Positions 26,471 to 35,085 of a DNA stretch of 64,000 bases are shown here, one piece after another; position 1 is the first letter of the stretch, and each line of letters begins with the position of its first letter. The translations under genes were made by a program, and so were the position numbers. The notes under the pieces were generated by a model. That model saw nothing but the letters and a program-made list of their open reading frames with translations. It was not told where the DNA came from and did not search any database. Source of the stretch: PFJX01 sp963713085 (GTDB lineage Bacteria; Pseudomonadota; Gammaproteobacteria; Burkholderiales; Thiobacillaceae); contig CAVQKQ010000020.1 in NCBI GenBank assembly GCA_963713085.1, forward strand, positions 1-64,000, written 5' to 3'.

Positions 26471-26865
26471 GCGATACCCCGCGGGACGCGCAGGGCCAGG
26501 AGAGTCCCCACAAGGGCAAGACCGGCCTCAGGCGGGTTTGGAGCTCCTTCATGTATTCACTGGACGGACTGGGTTCCGCCTGGCTGCACGAGGACGCCTT
26601 CCGCCAGGAGTTCATCCTGGCGCTCATCCTTATTCCCGCCACCTTCTTCCTGACCGGCAGCAACGTCGGCCGGGCCATGATGATCGGCAGCATCCTGCTG
26701 GTCATCATCGTGGAGCTGGTCAACTCCGCCATCGAGGCGACGGTGGACCGCATCTCCCTGGAGAACCACCGCCTGGCCAAGCGGGCCAAGGACATCGGCA
26801 GCGCGGCGGTGCTGATCGCCATCATCAACGTGCTGGCGGTGTGGGGGCTGGTACTGCTGGGGTAA
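26458..26865 (+). CDS. dgkA: Diacylglycerol kinase
   Basis: Small trimeric inner-membrane kinase that recycles diacylglycerol to phosphatidate. Three helices follow an amphipathic N-terminal region; the catalytic segment VELVNSAIEATVDRIS has Glu86 and Glu93 region residues and the tail DIGSAAVLIAIINVLAV is characteristic. Length 135, with about 20 extra hydrophilic residues at the N-terminus compared with E. coli. The start overlaps gcvPB; an internal start is possible. Its stop lies inside the left edge of a large inverted repeat. Confidence 0.92.
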   Translation: METVSDTPRDAQGQESPHKGKTGLRRVWSSFMYSLDGLGSAWLHEDAFRQEFILALILIPATFFLTGSNVGRAMMIGSILLVIIVELVNSAIEATVDRISLENHRLAKRAKDIGSAAVLIAIINVLAVWGLVLLG

Positions 26866-26968
26866 TTCCATTCCCAAATCATCCATGACTTTGTCGACAT
26901 CGCCTTGCCGTACTGCTTCGTACTGTCTGCGGCTCGCCTTCGCGTCATGGATGATTTGGAAAAGGAAT
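26865..26968. repeat. Large inverted repeat (MITE-like or terminator) after dgkA
   Basis: CCAAATCATCCATGAC (26874–26889) is a perfect 16-base complement of GTCATGGATGATTTGG (26944–26959), with outer arms ATTCC (26865) and GGAAT (26964–26968). The 54-base centre is G+C-rich (tgccgtactgcttcgtactgtctgcggctcgcc) and non-coding. It sits between two convergent genes, so it may stop transcription from both sides; the layout also resembles a small non-autonomous element. Compare the element at 49982–50124. Confidence 0.65.
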
Positions 26969-26982
26969 ACGAATAGACAGAG

Positions 26983-27933
26983 TTAAGCAACCCGATTGCT
27001 CGGCTCGCAGCGGGCGAAGGCCTCCAGGTTGTCAATCAGCTGATCCGCCAGGCTTTGCATCGCCTCCCGGCTGGACCAGGCCACATGGGGGGTGAGCAGG
27101 AAGTTGGGCAGGTCCAGGTCCAGCAGGGGGTTGCCCTCCCGGGGGGGCTCCACGGATAAAACGTCGAATCCGGCGCCGGCGATACGTCGGGTCTTGAGGG
27201 CGGAGACCAGGGCGGCCTCCTCCACCACCCCGCCCCTCGCGGTATTGATCAGCACGGCGGTTCTTTTCATCAGGCCGAATTCCCGTGCCCCGATCAGGCC
27301 CCGGGTGGCCTCGGTGAGGGGGGTATGCAGGGTGATCTGATCCGCCTCGGCCAGCACCTCGTCAAAGGCCGTCCGCCCGGGGCGGATATGGGTGGCGCCC
27401 TTGTGTTCCGCCAGCAGCACCCGCATGCCGAAGGCCTCGGCCAGCCGCGCCACCCCCGTGCCCACGTTGCCATGGCCGATGATGCCCAGGGTGGAGCCGT
27501 GCAGGTCGTGGATCTCGTGATCGAACAGGCAGAACTGCGCGGCCCGCCGCCAGGCCCCTTCACGCAGGCTTTTGCGCCAGGCCAGAAGATTGCGGCGCAG
27601 GGCCAGCAGCATCATGAATACATGTTCCGGCACGGTATGGCCGGCGTAGCCCCGGATGTTGCACACCGCGATGCCCCGTTCCCGGCAGGCCTCCAGGTCC
27701 ACGTTGTTGGTGCCGGTGGCGGCCACAGCCACCAGGCTCAGCTTGGGACAGGCGGCGATGACTTCCCGGGTGATGGCCACCTTGTTGGTGATGGCCATGC
27801 TGGCGCGCCAAAGCTTGTCCGCCACCTCTTCGGGCCGGGTTTCCGGATGTTCTACCCAGACATGCTCGAAATCGGGGATGCGCAGTTCGGCCTTGAGGGT
27901 GTCCCGGTCGAGAAAGACGATGTAGTGCTTCAC
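26983..27933 (-). CDS. D-2-hydroxyacid dehydrogenase (NAD-dependent)
   Basis: D-isomer-specific 2-hydroxyacid dehydrogenase, glycerate/hydroxypyruvate-reductase-like. NAD-binding loop GHGNVGTGV at 153–161; catalytic residues Arg233 (TARGGVV), Glu262 (SVEPP) and His283 (TPHVAW). N-terminal substrate domain has AATGTNNVDLEACRERGIAVCN. Length 316 is normal. The residue after the second beta strand is acidic (LLAEHKG), favouring NAD over NADP. Function could be glyoxylate or hydroxypyruvate reduction, which would suit the neighbouring glycine genes, but this is inference. Confidence 0.87.
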   Translation of the reverse strand: MKHYIVFLDRDTLKAELRIPDFEHVWVEHPETRPEEVADKLWRASMAITNKVAITREVIAACPKLSLVAVAATGTNNVDLEACRERGIAVCNIRGYAGHTVPEHVFMMLLALRRNLLAWRKSLREGAWRRAAQFCLFDHEIHDLHGSTLGIIGHGNVGTGVARLAEAFGMRVLLAEHKGATHIRPGRTAFDEVLAEADQITLHTPLTEATRGLIGAREFGLMKRTAVLINTARGGVVEEAALVSALKTRRIAGAGFDVLSVEPPREGNPLLDLDLPNFLLTPHVAWSSREAMQSLADQLIDNLEAFARCEPSNRVA

Positions 27934-27948
27934 ACGGTGGCTGGAACG

Positions 27949-28167
27949 CTAGATATGTCTGGTAATGCGCCGCTGTTTCCGGCGCTTACGGGTATCAATG
28001 GCGTGTCTGAACTGGAAGCGCATGAACCCGATGATGAACCCCGCGACAATCAGCAGCAGGCCGCTCATGCGTCCGGTGAGTTCCTCCAAGGAGAAAAGGG
28101 TGATGAGTCCTACCAGTACATATAGATAAGGCAAGGGCTCGTACAGCCATCCAGGGAACTGCTTCAT
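27949..28167 (-). CDS. Small two-helix membrane protein of unknown function
   Basis: Seventy-two residues: two hydrophobic stretches (about 12–27 and 35–50) joined by the short loop EELTGRMSG, then a strongly basic tail (RHAIDTRKRRKQRRITRHI) expected in the cytoplasm. No family was recognised. It lies 15 bases upstream of the dehydrogenase gene on the same strand and 35 bases downstream of the AEC gene, so it may be co-transcribed. Coding is supported by size, helix layout and the positive-inside tail; no homolog is claimed. Confidence 0.6.
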   Translation of the reverse strand: MKQFPGWLYEPLPYLYVLVGLITLFSLEELTGRMSGLLLIVAGFIIGFMRFQFRHAIDTRKRRKQRRITRHI

Positions 28168-28202
28168 TCATGATGTCCTTTTGAAAAGCCATTGGATTCA
28201 GT

Positions 28203-29150
28203 TTAACGCAGTATGGCGATCCAGGCCGGCAGGGTGACCAGGAACAGGAGGCTGCTCCAGCTGGCGGTGAGCGCCGCGGCCCGCACATCCAGCTTGAAGC
28301 GGTCGGCGAAGCTGGCGGCCATGAGCATGGTGGGCATGGCGGTCTCGAGGACGGCGGCGGTCTGGGCCGGGCGCAGCTCGTCGAATACGGTATGGGCCAG
28401 GGCATACACCAGCAGAGGCGCCACCAGCAGCTTGACGCCGACGGCGGCCAGCACCGGCCGGGTCGGCCGCAGGTCGCCCCAGGGGATGGACAGGCCCAGG
28501 GTGAACAGCATGATGGGGATGGTGGCCTGGCCCATGAACTTGGCCGCCTTCACCAGCGGTGCCACTTCGATGCCGGACAGGTTCACCGCGAAGCCCAGGA
28601 CGAAGCCCCAGATTGGCGGCAGGGTCAGCATGGTGCGCAACAGGCTGTGGCCGTGGCCCCCCTCGTGGCCCAGGCGGGTGGCGATCCAGACCCCGAAGGT
28701 CCAGAGCAGGGGAGTGGAAGCCAGCACATCGGCGAATGCCGCGTAGCTGCCGCCCATGTCGCCGTAGAGAAAGGTCAGGGTGGGATAGCCCATGAACAGC
28801 ACGTTGCCGAAGCAACCGGCCAGCAGGATAGCGGAACGGGTTTCCCTGGCCAGCCCCTTGCCGAGACGGGACAGGAACAGCACGGGATAAAGCAGTGCGA
28901 AGCTGATGCCGATGCCGGCAATGGTGATGACCGGCACGGTGAGCAGTTCACGGCTGATCGTGGCCTGGGCGGACAGGGCGAACAGCAGGGGCGGCGCGAA
29001 TACGTCCACCACCAGGCGGTTCAGGTTGATGCGCAGGGTGTCGGCGGGGAAGTCCCGGCGGTAGCGGACCCACATTCCGCCCGCAGCCACCAGCAAGGCA
29101 ATGGGCAGCCAGACCTGGAGCAGGAGACGGAGGAGGAAATCGGGGGTCAT
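28203..29150 (-). CDS. AEC-family transporter (auxin efflux carrier type)
   Basis: Inner-membrane carrier of the AEC family with about ten helices, e.g. LLLQVWLPIALLVAAGGMWV at the N-terminus, SAILLAGCFGNVLFMGYPTL with the conserved Asn-Pro-type broken helix around 130–150, and GQATIPIMLFTLGLSIPW around 225. Length 315 is typical. Substrates of characterised bacterial members are malate, malonate or related acids; here unknown. Its downstream neighbours are the small membrane protein and the dehydrogenase. Confidence 0.88.
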   Translation of the reverse strand: MTPDFLLRLLLQVWLPIALLVAAGGMWVRYRRDFPADTLRINLNRLVVDVFAPPLLFALSAQATISRELLTVPVITIAGIGISFALLYPVLFLSRLGKGLARETRSAILLAGCFGNVLFMGYPTLTFLYGDMGGSYAAFADVLASTPLLWTFGVWIATRLGHEGGHGHSLLRTMLTLPPIWGFVLGFAVNLSGIEVAPLVKAAKFMGQATIPIMLFTLGLSIPWGDLRPTRPVLAAVGVKLLVAPLLVYALAHTVFDELRPAQTAAVLETAMPTMLMAASFADRFKLDVRAAALTASWSSLLFLVTLPAWIAILR

Positions 29151-29292
29151 GGAAGGAGGATTTTAGGCGGAACCGCGGGGTTTGCCGTCATGGCAGGCCT
29201 GCGCTTTACCACTGAAGCGGCGTCGCAGGGATGCGGGGGGTGTTCCTGTCCAAAGTCAAAAGTCGCCGCTGCGCACAAGTCGGCGTATGCCC

Positions 29293-30090
29293 TTAACCCT
29301 TCAACGCCTCCGTCACATGGGGCTGGATTGCCTGCAGCAACTGCACGAACACCTTGGGGTTGCCGGCGATAACGTTGCCGGATCGGAGAAAATCCTCCTC
29401 GCCGGCAAAATCGCTCACCAGCCCACCGGCCTCCTGGACCAGCAGGCAACCGGCGGCGATATCCCAGGGATTCAGGCCGATCTCGAAGAAGCCGTCGGTG
29501 TGGCCGGCGGCCACCCAGGCCAGGTCCAGGGCGGCGGAACCGGGGCGGCGCAGGCCGGAGGTCTTTTGCACCAGGTCGCGAAACATGGCTGTGTAGGCGT
29601 CCAGATGGGTGAAGTCGCGGTAGGGAAAGCCGGTCCCAATCAGGGCGTCCTGCAGCTTGTCCCGCTTGGAGACGCGGATGCGGCGGTCGTTGACGAAGGC
29701 ACCGCGGCCGCGGCTGGCGGTGAACAGGTCGTTGCGGACCGGGTCGTAGATCACGGCCTGGGAGAGTTGTCCCCGATGCAGCAGGGCGATGGAGACGGCG
29801 AACTGGGGGAAGCCGTGCAGGAAGTTGGTGGTGCCGTCCAGGGGGTCGATGACCCACTGGTATTCGGAATCGCCGGAGGCGCCGGACTCCTCGGCTAGAA
29901 TCGCGTGGTTGGGATAGGCCTCCAGCAGGGTTTCGATGATCGCCTGCTCAGCCGCCTGGTCCACTTCGCTGACGAAGTCGTTCGCCCGCTTGGTGCGGAC
30001 GGTGAGCCGGTCCAGGTCCTGGGTGGCGCGGTTGATGATGGCGCCAGCGCGCCGAGCGGCCTTGACCGCCGTATTGAGCATCGGGTGCAT
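29293..30090 (-). CDS. suhB: Inositol-1-monophosphatase (SuhB)
   Basis: Mg-dependent phosphatase of the inositol monophosphatase family; SuhB also acts with Nus factors in rRNA transcription. Start taken at the ATG at 30090 (MHPMLNTAVKAARRAGAI), giving 265 residues; the longer upstream frame is a shadow of trmJ. Metal-binding motifs are complete: AEESG with Glu67–Glu68, WVIDPLDGTTNFLHGFP with Asp82 and Asp85, and NPWDIAAG. Divergent from trmJ with 69 bases between, a common pairing in this group. Confidence 0.94.
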   Translation of the reverse strand: MHPMLNTAVKAARRAGAIINRATQDLDRLTVRTKRANDFVSEVDQAAEQAIIETLLEAYPNHAILAEESGASGDSEYQWVIDPLDGTTNFLHGFPQFAVSIALLHRGQLSQAVIYDPVRNDLFTASRGRGAFVNDRRIRVSKRDKLQDALIGTGFPYRDFTHLDAYTAMFRDLVQKTSGLRRPGSAALDLAWVAAGHTDGFFEIGLNPWDIAAGCLLVQEAGGLVSDFAGEEDFLRSGNVIAGNPKVFVQLLQAIQPHVTEALKG

Positions 30091-30159
30091 TTTTTTGACG
30101 GTCCGCCTGCCTGAGTGTCGGTTGGACCAAAGAGCGGTTGAATAAGCGGTGATTTTACC

Positions 30160-30900
30160 TTGAACAGAGCCACTCCACTTTCCAATATCCACATAGTCCT
30201 GGTCGAAACCAGCCATCCCGGCAATCTGGGCGCGGTGGCCCGCGCCATGAAGGTGATGGGCCTGAGCGACCTGGTGTTGGTGAATCCCCGGTGTGAAATA
30301 GACGAGGAGGCCCGCGCCAGGGCCTCCGGTGCGGTGGATGTGCTGGAGTCGGCCCGCACCTGCGCCAGCCTGGAAGAGGCCCTGGTCGACACCGTGCTGG
30401 CCGCCGCCTGCACCTCGCGCCGCCGGGACCTGCCTCACCCCGCCTTCACGCCACGGCAGGCGGCTCCCGATCTGCTGCAAGCCGCTCTGACCGGCCCGGT
30501 GGCCCTGGTGCTGGGCTCCGAGACCTTCGGCCTGTCCAACGACCAGCTCATGAAGTGCCGCTGGCTGCTCAACATCCCCGCCAATCCCGATTACGCCTCC
30601 CTCAATCTGGGCGCGGCGGTTCAGGTCCTGGCCTATGAACTGCGCTGCACCCTGGAGGATACGACCCTGGTGCTGCCCGAGTTCGAACTAGCGAGCGGAG
30701 AGGCGGTGGAAGGCCTGCTGGCTGAAGCGGAACGGGTGCTGGTGGAGATCGGCTTCCTGGATCCGCGCCATCCCAAGCGCCTGATGCCCCGGATGCGGCG
30801 CTTCTTCGCCAAGGCCGGCCTCGAGAAGGAGGAGGTGGCCATCTGGCGCGGCATCTTCGCCAGCCTGGGCAAGGTGCGCAACGGCGATACCCGGGATTGA
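30160..30900 (+). CDS. trmJ: tRNA (cytidine/uridine-2'-O-)-methyltransferase TrmJ
   Basis: SPOUT-class methyltransferase modifying position 32 of tRNAs. Family motifs: IHIVLVETSHPGNLGAVARAMK at the start, VALVLGSETFGLSNDQL around 113–130 and the knot-forming IPANPDYASLNLGAAVQVLAYEL. C-terminal part with FLDPRHPKRLMPRMRRFFAKAGL is the TrmJ-specific extension. Length 246 is normal. A TTG start at 30160 was kept because the next in-frame ATG (30247) would remove the first conserved motif. Upstream of cysE in the same orientation. Confidence 0.93.
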   Translation: MNRATPLSNIHIVLVETSHPGNLGAVARAMKVMGLSDLVLVNPRCEIDEEARARASGAVDVLESARTCASLEEALVDTVLAAACTSRRRDLPHPAFTPRQAAPDLLQAALTGPVALVLGSETFGLSNDQLMKCRWLLNIPANPDYASLNLGAAVQVLAYELRCTLEDTTLVLPEFELASGEAVEGLLAEAERVLVEIGFLDPRHPKRLMPRMRRFFAKAGLEKEEVAIWRGIFASLGKVRNGDTRD

Positions 30901-30916
30901 ACTTTCGACAGAGTCT

Positions 30917-30949
30917 AAATTTGACCTGATTACTCGGGAATTGCATACT
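30917..30949 (+). promoter_or_regulatory. cysE promoter with an IscR type-1-like box
   Basis: TTGACC at 30921–30926 and CATACT at 30944–30949 with a 17-base spacer. The spacer carries TGATTACTCGGGAATT, closely resembling the iscR promoter box at 31747–31771 (both read TTGACY…TCGGGA). This suggests that cysE is controlled together with the isc operon according to Fe-S status. Confidence 0.6.
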
Positions 30950-30980
30950 TCACTGTCCGATTATCAATTCGAATATTCAA

Positions 30981-31730
30981 ATGTTCTCCAGGCTGCGGGA
31001 AGACATCCGCATCGTGTTCGACCGGGATCCGGCGGCGCGCACCTTCTTCGAGGTGCTGACCACCTATCCGGGCCTGCACGCCGTTCTTTGGCACCGCTTT
31101 TCCCATTGGCTCTGGAACCTGGGATTCAAATGGCTCGCCCGCCTCTCCAGCCATCTGGCGCGCTGGATGACCGGCATCGAGATCCATCCGGGTGCCAGGA
31201 TCGGCCGACGGGTCTTCATCGACCACGGCATGGGCGTGGTGGTGGGTGAAACCGCCGAGATCGGCGACGACTGCACCCTGTATCACGGCGTCACCCTGGG
31301 CGGCACCTCCTGGAAGAAGGGTAAGCGCCATCCCACCCTGGAGTCGGGCGTCATCATCGGCGCCGGGGCCAAGGTGCTGGGACCCATCACCCTGGGGGTC
31401 GGGGCCAAGGTGGGTTCCAACGCGGTGGTGGTGAAGGACGTGCCGGCGGGAGCCACGGCCGTGGGCATCCCCGCCCGCATCCTGGACGAGGAACAACACA
31501 AGGTCCGGGAAGAAACCGCGAACAAGCTGGGCTTTTCCGCCTATGCCGTGTCCAGCGACATGAACGATCCGGTGGTGAAGGCGATTCACGGACTGGTGGA
31601 CCACTCCGCCATGACCGACCAGCGCCTGGAATGGATCATCGCAGAGCTCAAACGCCTGGGCGGCCACGCCGAGTCGGGCAAGCCCGACGACCATTTCGAC
31701 CCGGACTACCTGAACAAGATCGTCGATTGA
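30981..31730 (+). CDS. cysE: Serine O-acetyltransferase
   Basis: Makes O-acetylserine, the precursor of cysteine, which in turn supplies sulfur to IscS. Left-handed beta-helix enzyme: HRFSHWLWNLGFKWLARLSS, GIEIHPGARIGRRVFIDHGMGVVVGETAEIGDD with catalytic Asp/His, and YHGVTLGGTSWKKGKRHPTL. Length 249 with a C-terminal tail (HAESGKPDDHFDPDYLNKIVD) ending in Ile-Val-Asp rather than the classic terminal Ile. The gene order trmJ–cysE–iscR is common in beta- and gammaproteobacteria. Confidence 0.95.
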   Translation: MFSRLREDIRIVFDRDPAARTFFEVLTTYPGLHAVLWHRFSHWLWNLGFKWLARLSSHLARWMTGIEIHPGARIGRRVFIDHGMGVVVGETAEIGDDCTLYHGVTLGGTSWKKGKRHPTLESGVIIGAGAKVLGPITLGVGAKVGSNAVVVKDVPAGATAVGIPARILDEEQHKVREETANKLGFSAYAVSSDMNDPVVKAIHGLVDHSAMTDQRLEWIIAELKRLGGHAESGKPDDHFDPDYLNKIVD

Positions 31731-31746
31731 CGGATATCGAAGGTAA

Positions 31747-31779
31747 ATAGTTGACTAAAATGATCGGGATTAGTACAGT
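31747..31779 (+). promoter_or_regulatory. iscR promoter overlapped by an IscR type-1 binding site
   Basis: ATAGTTGACTAAAATGATCG (31747–31766) continues GGATT and fits the known type-1 consensus for [2Fe-2S]-IscR. It overlaps TTGACT (-35, 31751–31756); TACAGT (31774–31779) after a 17-base spacer is the -10. Autorepression of the isc operon is expected. Confidence 0.75.
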
Positions 31780-31812
31780 AGCGACATCCTTATCCAACAA
31801 GCGAGGCACACC

Positions 31813-32304
31813 ATGCGGTTGACCACAAAGGGACGTTTTGCGGTGACAGCGATGATAGACCTGGGATTGCGCCACCAGCGCGGCCCGGTGACCCTGGCCG
31901 GCATCAGCGAACGCCAGCGAATCTCCCTGTCCTACCTGGAACAGCTGTTCGGGCGGCTGCGCCGTCAAGGCATCGTCGACAGCGTGCGTGGACCCGGCGG
32001 CGGCTACACCCTGGCCAAGCCCATGGAAGAGATCTCCGTGGCGGACATTATCCGTGCCGTGGACGAGCCCATCGACGCGACCCAGTGCGGTGGCCTGGGC
32101 AACTGCCACGACGAGCGGGAATGCATGACCCACGATTTGTGGACCAGCCTGAATAACCGCATCTACGAGTTTCTCGAATCCGAGCGTCTGGCGGCCCTGG
32201 TGCAAAAGCAGCTGGAGAAGCAGGCCGAGGAGGCGCTCTCCGCCAAGAACGACGGCCGCCGCGTGGTCGGCTCGGCGGAACTCAAGGCCGTCGTGAACGG
32301 CTGA
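31813..32304 (+). CDS. iscR: IscR, Fe-S-sensing transcription regulator (Rrf2 family)
   Basis: Represses the isc operon when it holds a [2Fe-2S] cluster. Rrf2-type winged helix at the N-terminus (MRLTTKGRFAVTAMIDLGLR, SLSYLEQLFGRLRR). The cluster ligands Cys92, Cys98, Cys104 and His107 are all present in CGGLGNCHDERECMTH. Length 163 is typical. First gene of the isc operon, 15 bases before iscS. A matching operator lies in its promoter. Confidence 0.96.
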   Translation: MRLTTKGRFAVTAMIDLGLRHQRGPVTLAGISERQRISLSYLEQLFGRLRRQGIVDSVRGPGGGYTLAKPMEEISVADIIRAVDEPIDATQCGGLGNCHDERECMTHDLWTSLNNRIYEFLESERLAALVQKQLEKQAEEALSAKNDGRRVVGSAELKAVVNG

Positions 32305-32319
32305 TGGAGCGTTAACAGC

Positions 32320-33531
32320 ATGGTCAAGACCCCGATCTATCTCGACTACTCGGCCACCACGCCGGTGGACCCCCGCGTGGCCGAAATGATGATTCCCTAT
32401 CTGACGGAAAAATTCGGCAATCCGGCCTCCCGTTCCCATGCCTTCGGCTGGGAAGCGGACGCCGCCGTGGAAGAGTCCCGGGGCCACGTGGCGGCCCTGG
32501 TCAACGCCGATCCCAAGGAGATCGTCTGGACCTCGGGCGCCACCGAGTCCAACAACCTGGCCATCAAGGGCGCGGCCCATTTCTATTCCGGCAAGGGCAA
32601 GCACCTGATCACCGTCAGGACCGAGCACAAGGCCGTGCTGGACACCTGCCGGGAACTGGAGCGCCAGGGCTTCGAGGTGACCTACCTGAGTGTCAAGGAC
32701 AATGGCCTGATCGACCTGGACGAGTTCAGGGCTGCCATCCGTCCCGACACCATCCTGGCCTCGGTGATGTTCGTGAACAACGAGATCGGTGTAATCCAGG
32801 ACATCCCCGCCATCGGCGAGATCTGCCGCGAGAAGGGTGTGATCTTCCATGTGGATTCGGCCCAGGCCGCCGGCAAGGTGGAGATTGACCTGAAGAACCT
32901 GAAGGTGGACCTGATGTCCTTCTCCGCCCACAAAGTGTACGGTCCCAAGGGCATTGGCGCCCTGTACGTGCGGCGCAAGCCCCGGGTGCGCCTGGAGGCC
33001 CAGATGCACGGCGGCGGCCATGAGCGAGGCATGCGATCCGGCACCCTGGCCACCCACCAGATCGTCGGCATGGGCGAGGCATTCCGCCTGGCCCGGCTGG
33101 AGATGGGCGCCGAGACCGAGCGCATCCGGGCTCTGCGCGAAAGGCTGTGGAGCGGCCTGCAGGATATCGAGGAAGTGCACCTCAATGGCGACATGGAGCG
33201 CCGCATCGTCGGCAACCTGAACGTAAGCTTCAACTTTGTCGAGGGCGAGTCCCTGATCATGGCCATCAAGGATCTGGCCGTGTCCTCCGGTTCCGCCTGC
33301 ACCTCCGCCAGCCTGGAGCCTTCCTACGTGCTCAAGGCCCTGGGGCGCAACGACGAGCTGGCCCACAGTTCCATCCGCTTCACCATCGGCCGGTTCACCA
33401 CCGAGGAGGAGATCGACTACGCGGTCAAGCTTCTGCACGAGAAGATCGGCAAGCTGCGCGACATGTCGCCCCTGTGGGAGATGTACAAGGACGGCGTCGA
33501 CTTGAATACCGTGCAGTGGGCGGCACACTGA
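32320..33531 (+). CDS. iscS: Cysteine desulfurase IscS
   Basis: PLP enzyme supplying sulfur for Fe-S clusters and tRNA thiolation. PLP lysine is Lys205 in SFSAHKVYGPKG; the persulfide cysteine is Cys327 in SSGSACTSASLEPSYVL, on the long flexible loop typical of group I desulfurases. Start MVKTPIYLDYSATTPVDPRV and end MYKDGVDLNTVQWAAH are characteristic. Length 403. Confidence 0.97.
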   Translation: MVKTPIYLDYSATTPVDPRVAEMMIPYLTEKFGNPASRSHAFGWEADAAVEESRGHVAALVNADPKEIVWTSGATESNNLAIKGAAHFYSGKGKHLITVRTEHKAVLDTCRELERQGFEVTYLSVKDNGLIDLDEFRAAIRPDTILASVMFVNNEIGVIQDIPAIGEICREKGVIFHVDSAQAAGKVEIDLKNLKVDLMSFSAHKVYGPKGIGALYVRRKPRVRLEAQMHGGGHERGMRSGTLATHQIVGMGEAFRLARLEMGAETERIRALRERLWSGLQDIEEVHLNGDMERRIVGNLNVSFNFVEGESLIMAIKDLAVSSGSACTSASLEPSYVLKALGRNDELAHSSIRFTIGRFTTEEEIDYAVKLLHEKIGKLRDMSPLWEMYKDGVDLNTVQWAAH

Positions 33532-33588
33532 TCTAGAGGCGAGAGGTCGGCGTATCCTCGCCGGCCCTCCCGAAGCAAGGAGCAAAAA

Positions 33589-34020
33589 ATGGCATACAGC
33601 GAACAGGTCCTGGACCACTACGAGAACCCCCGCAACGTCGGGGCCTTCGACAAGGAAGATGCCGGCGTGGGCACCGGCATGGTGGGCGCCCCCGCCTGCG
33701 GCGACGTGATGAAGCTGCAGATCCGGGTGAACGAGCAGGGGGTCATCGAGGACGCCAAGTTCAAGACCTATGGTTGCGGTTCCGCCATCGCCTCGTCTTC
33801 CCTGGTGACCGAATGGGTCAAGGGCAAGACCCTGGACGAGGCCATGTCCCTGAAGAACACCCAGATCGCCGAGGAACTGGCCCTGCCGCCGGTGAAGATC
33901 CATTGTTCCATCCTGGCGGAGGATGCCATCAAGGCCGCCGTGGCGGACTACAAGCAGAAGCACGGCGATAACGCGGGAAGCACGGAATACACTGCCTGCA
34001 ATCCGCCCAAGGGGCACTGA
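33589..34020 (+). CDS. iscU: Fe-S scaffold protein IscU
   Basis: Scaffold for [2Fe-2S] assembly, receiving sulfur from IscS. Ligands Cys37 (GAPACGD), Cys63 (YGCGSAIASS), His105 and Cys106 (KIHCSILAED), Asp39; the HscA recognition motif LPPVK is at 99–103. Length 143 is about 15 residues longer than usual because of a hydrophilic C-terminal tail (NAGSTEYTACNPPKGH) with an extra cysteine. The iscA start follows after one base. Confidence 0.97.
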   Translation: MAYSEQVLDHYENPRNVGAFDKEDAGVGTGMVGAPACGDVMKLQIRVNEQGVIEDAKFKTYGCGSAIASSSLVTEWVKGKTLDEAMSLKNTQIAEELALPPVKIHCSILAEDAIKAAVADYKQKHGDNAGSTEYTACNPPKGH

Positions 34021-34021
34021 C

Positions 34022-34420
<399 letters not shown>

Positions 34421-34429
34421 CCTCGGTAA

Positions 34430-34486
34430 ATGGGGGAATGGGGAGGGACGGGCAGTTCGTGTTTCCCCTTCTCCCACCCCCTTTCC
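34430..34486. repeat. Imperfect inverted repeat before hscB, weakly heptad-periodic
   Basis: Left side ATGGGGGAATGGGGAGGGA, right side units TTTCCCC, TTCTCCC, ACCCCCT, TTCCATG, the last containing the hscB ATG at 34487. The arms are complementary only in part, so this is the weakest member of the heptad group. Confidence 0.5.
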
Positions 34487-35017
34487 ATGTCCCTAGATTT
34501 TTCCCGCAACCATTTCGAGCTGTTTGGCCTGCCGATCAGCTACGCCATTGACGCCGAGCGGTTGGACAAGGCCTACCGGGACATCCAGGGCGAGATCCAT
34601 CCGGACCGTTTTGCAGGTGCCGGCGAGGCGGAGAAGCGCCTGTCCATGCAGTGGACCACCCGGGTGAACGAGGCCTATCAGACCCTTCGGAAGCCTTTCG
34701 AGCGGGCCCGATACCTGTTGCTGCTTCAGGGCGTCGATGCCCTGGACCCCAACAACACCGTGATGCCGCCGGAATTCCTGATGCAGCAGATGGAATGGCG
34801 CGAGGCCCTGGCAGACGCGGTTGCGGCCGGGGACGTGGCCGGCCTGCAGGCCGTGGAGCGGGACCTGGGCGCCCACGCCAAGGCGCTGCAGGCCGAATTG
34901 GCCAAGCTGCTGGACGAGCGGCGGGACTATGGCCGGGCCAGCGAGACCTTGCGCAAGTTGCGGTTCATGGACAAGCTTCTGGAAGAGATCGACACGGCTT
35001 ACGAAACCCTCGGGTGA
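34487..35017 (+). CDS. hscB: Fe-S assembly co-chaperone HscB
   Basis: J-domain protein that brings IscU to HscA and stimulates its ATPase. The J-domain HPD motif is at 38–40 (GEIHPDRF); the C-terminal three-helix domain binds IscU. Start at the ATG at 34487 (MSLDFSRNHFELFGLP), 176 residues, the usual size. The 66-base gap after iscA is occupied by a repeat. Confidence 0.95.
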   Translation: MSLDFSRNHFELFGLPISYAIDAERLDKAYRDIQGEIHPDRFAGAGEAEKRLSMQWTTRVNEAYQTLRKPFERARYLLLLQGVDALDPNNTVMPPEFLMQQMEWREALADAVAAGDVAGLQAVERDLGAHAKALQAELAKLLDERRDYGRASETLRKLRFMDKLLEEIDTAYETLG

Positions 35018-35074
35018 GGTGTCAGGGGTGAGAAGGGGGCGGAGCCGGCCCCTTCTCACCCCTCACCCCTTACG
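35018..35074. repeat. Heptad-periodic hairpin between hscB and hscA
   Basis: AGGGGTGAGAAGGGG (35024–35038) pairs perfectly over 15 bases with CCCCTTCTCACCCCT (35049–35063), leaving a 10-base loop. The right side reads in heptads TTCTCAC, CCCTCAC, CCCTTAC, GCGTCAC, the left in GTGAGGT, GTCAGGG, GTGAGAA. It fills the gap from the hscB stop almost to the hscA ATG at 35086. Confidence 0.78.
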
Positions 35075-35085
35075 CGTCACAGATA

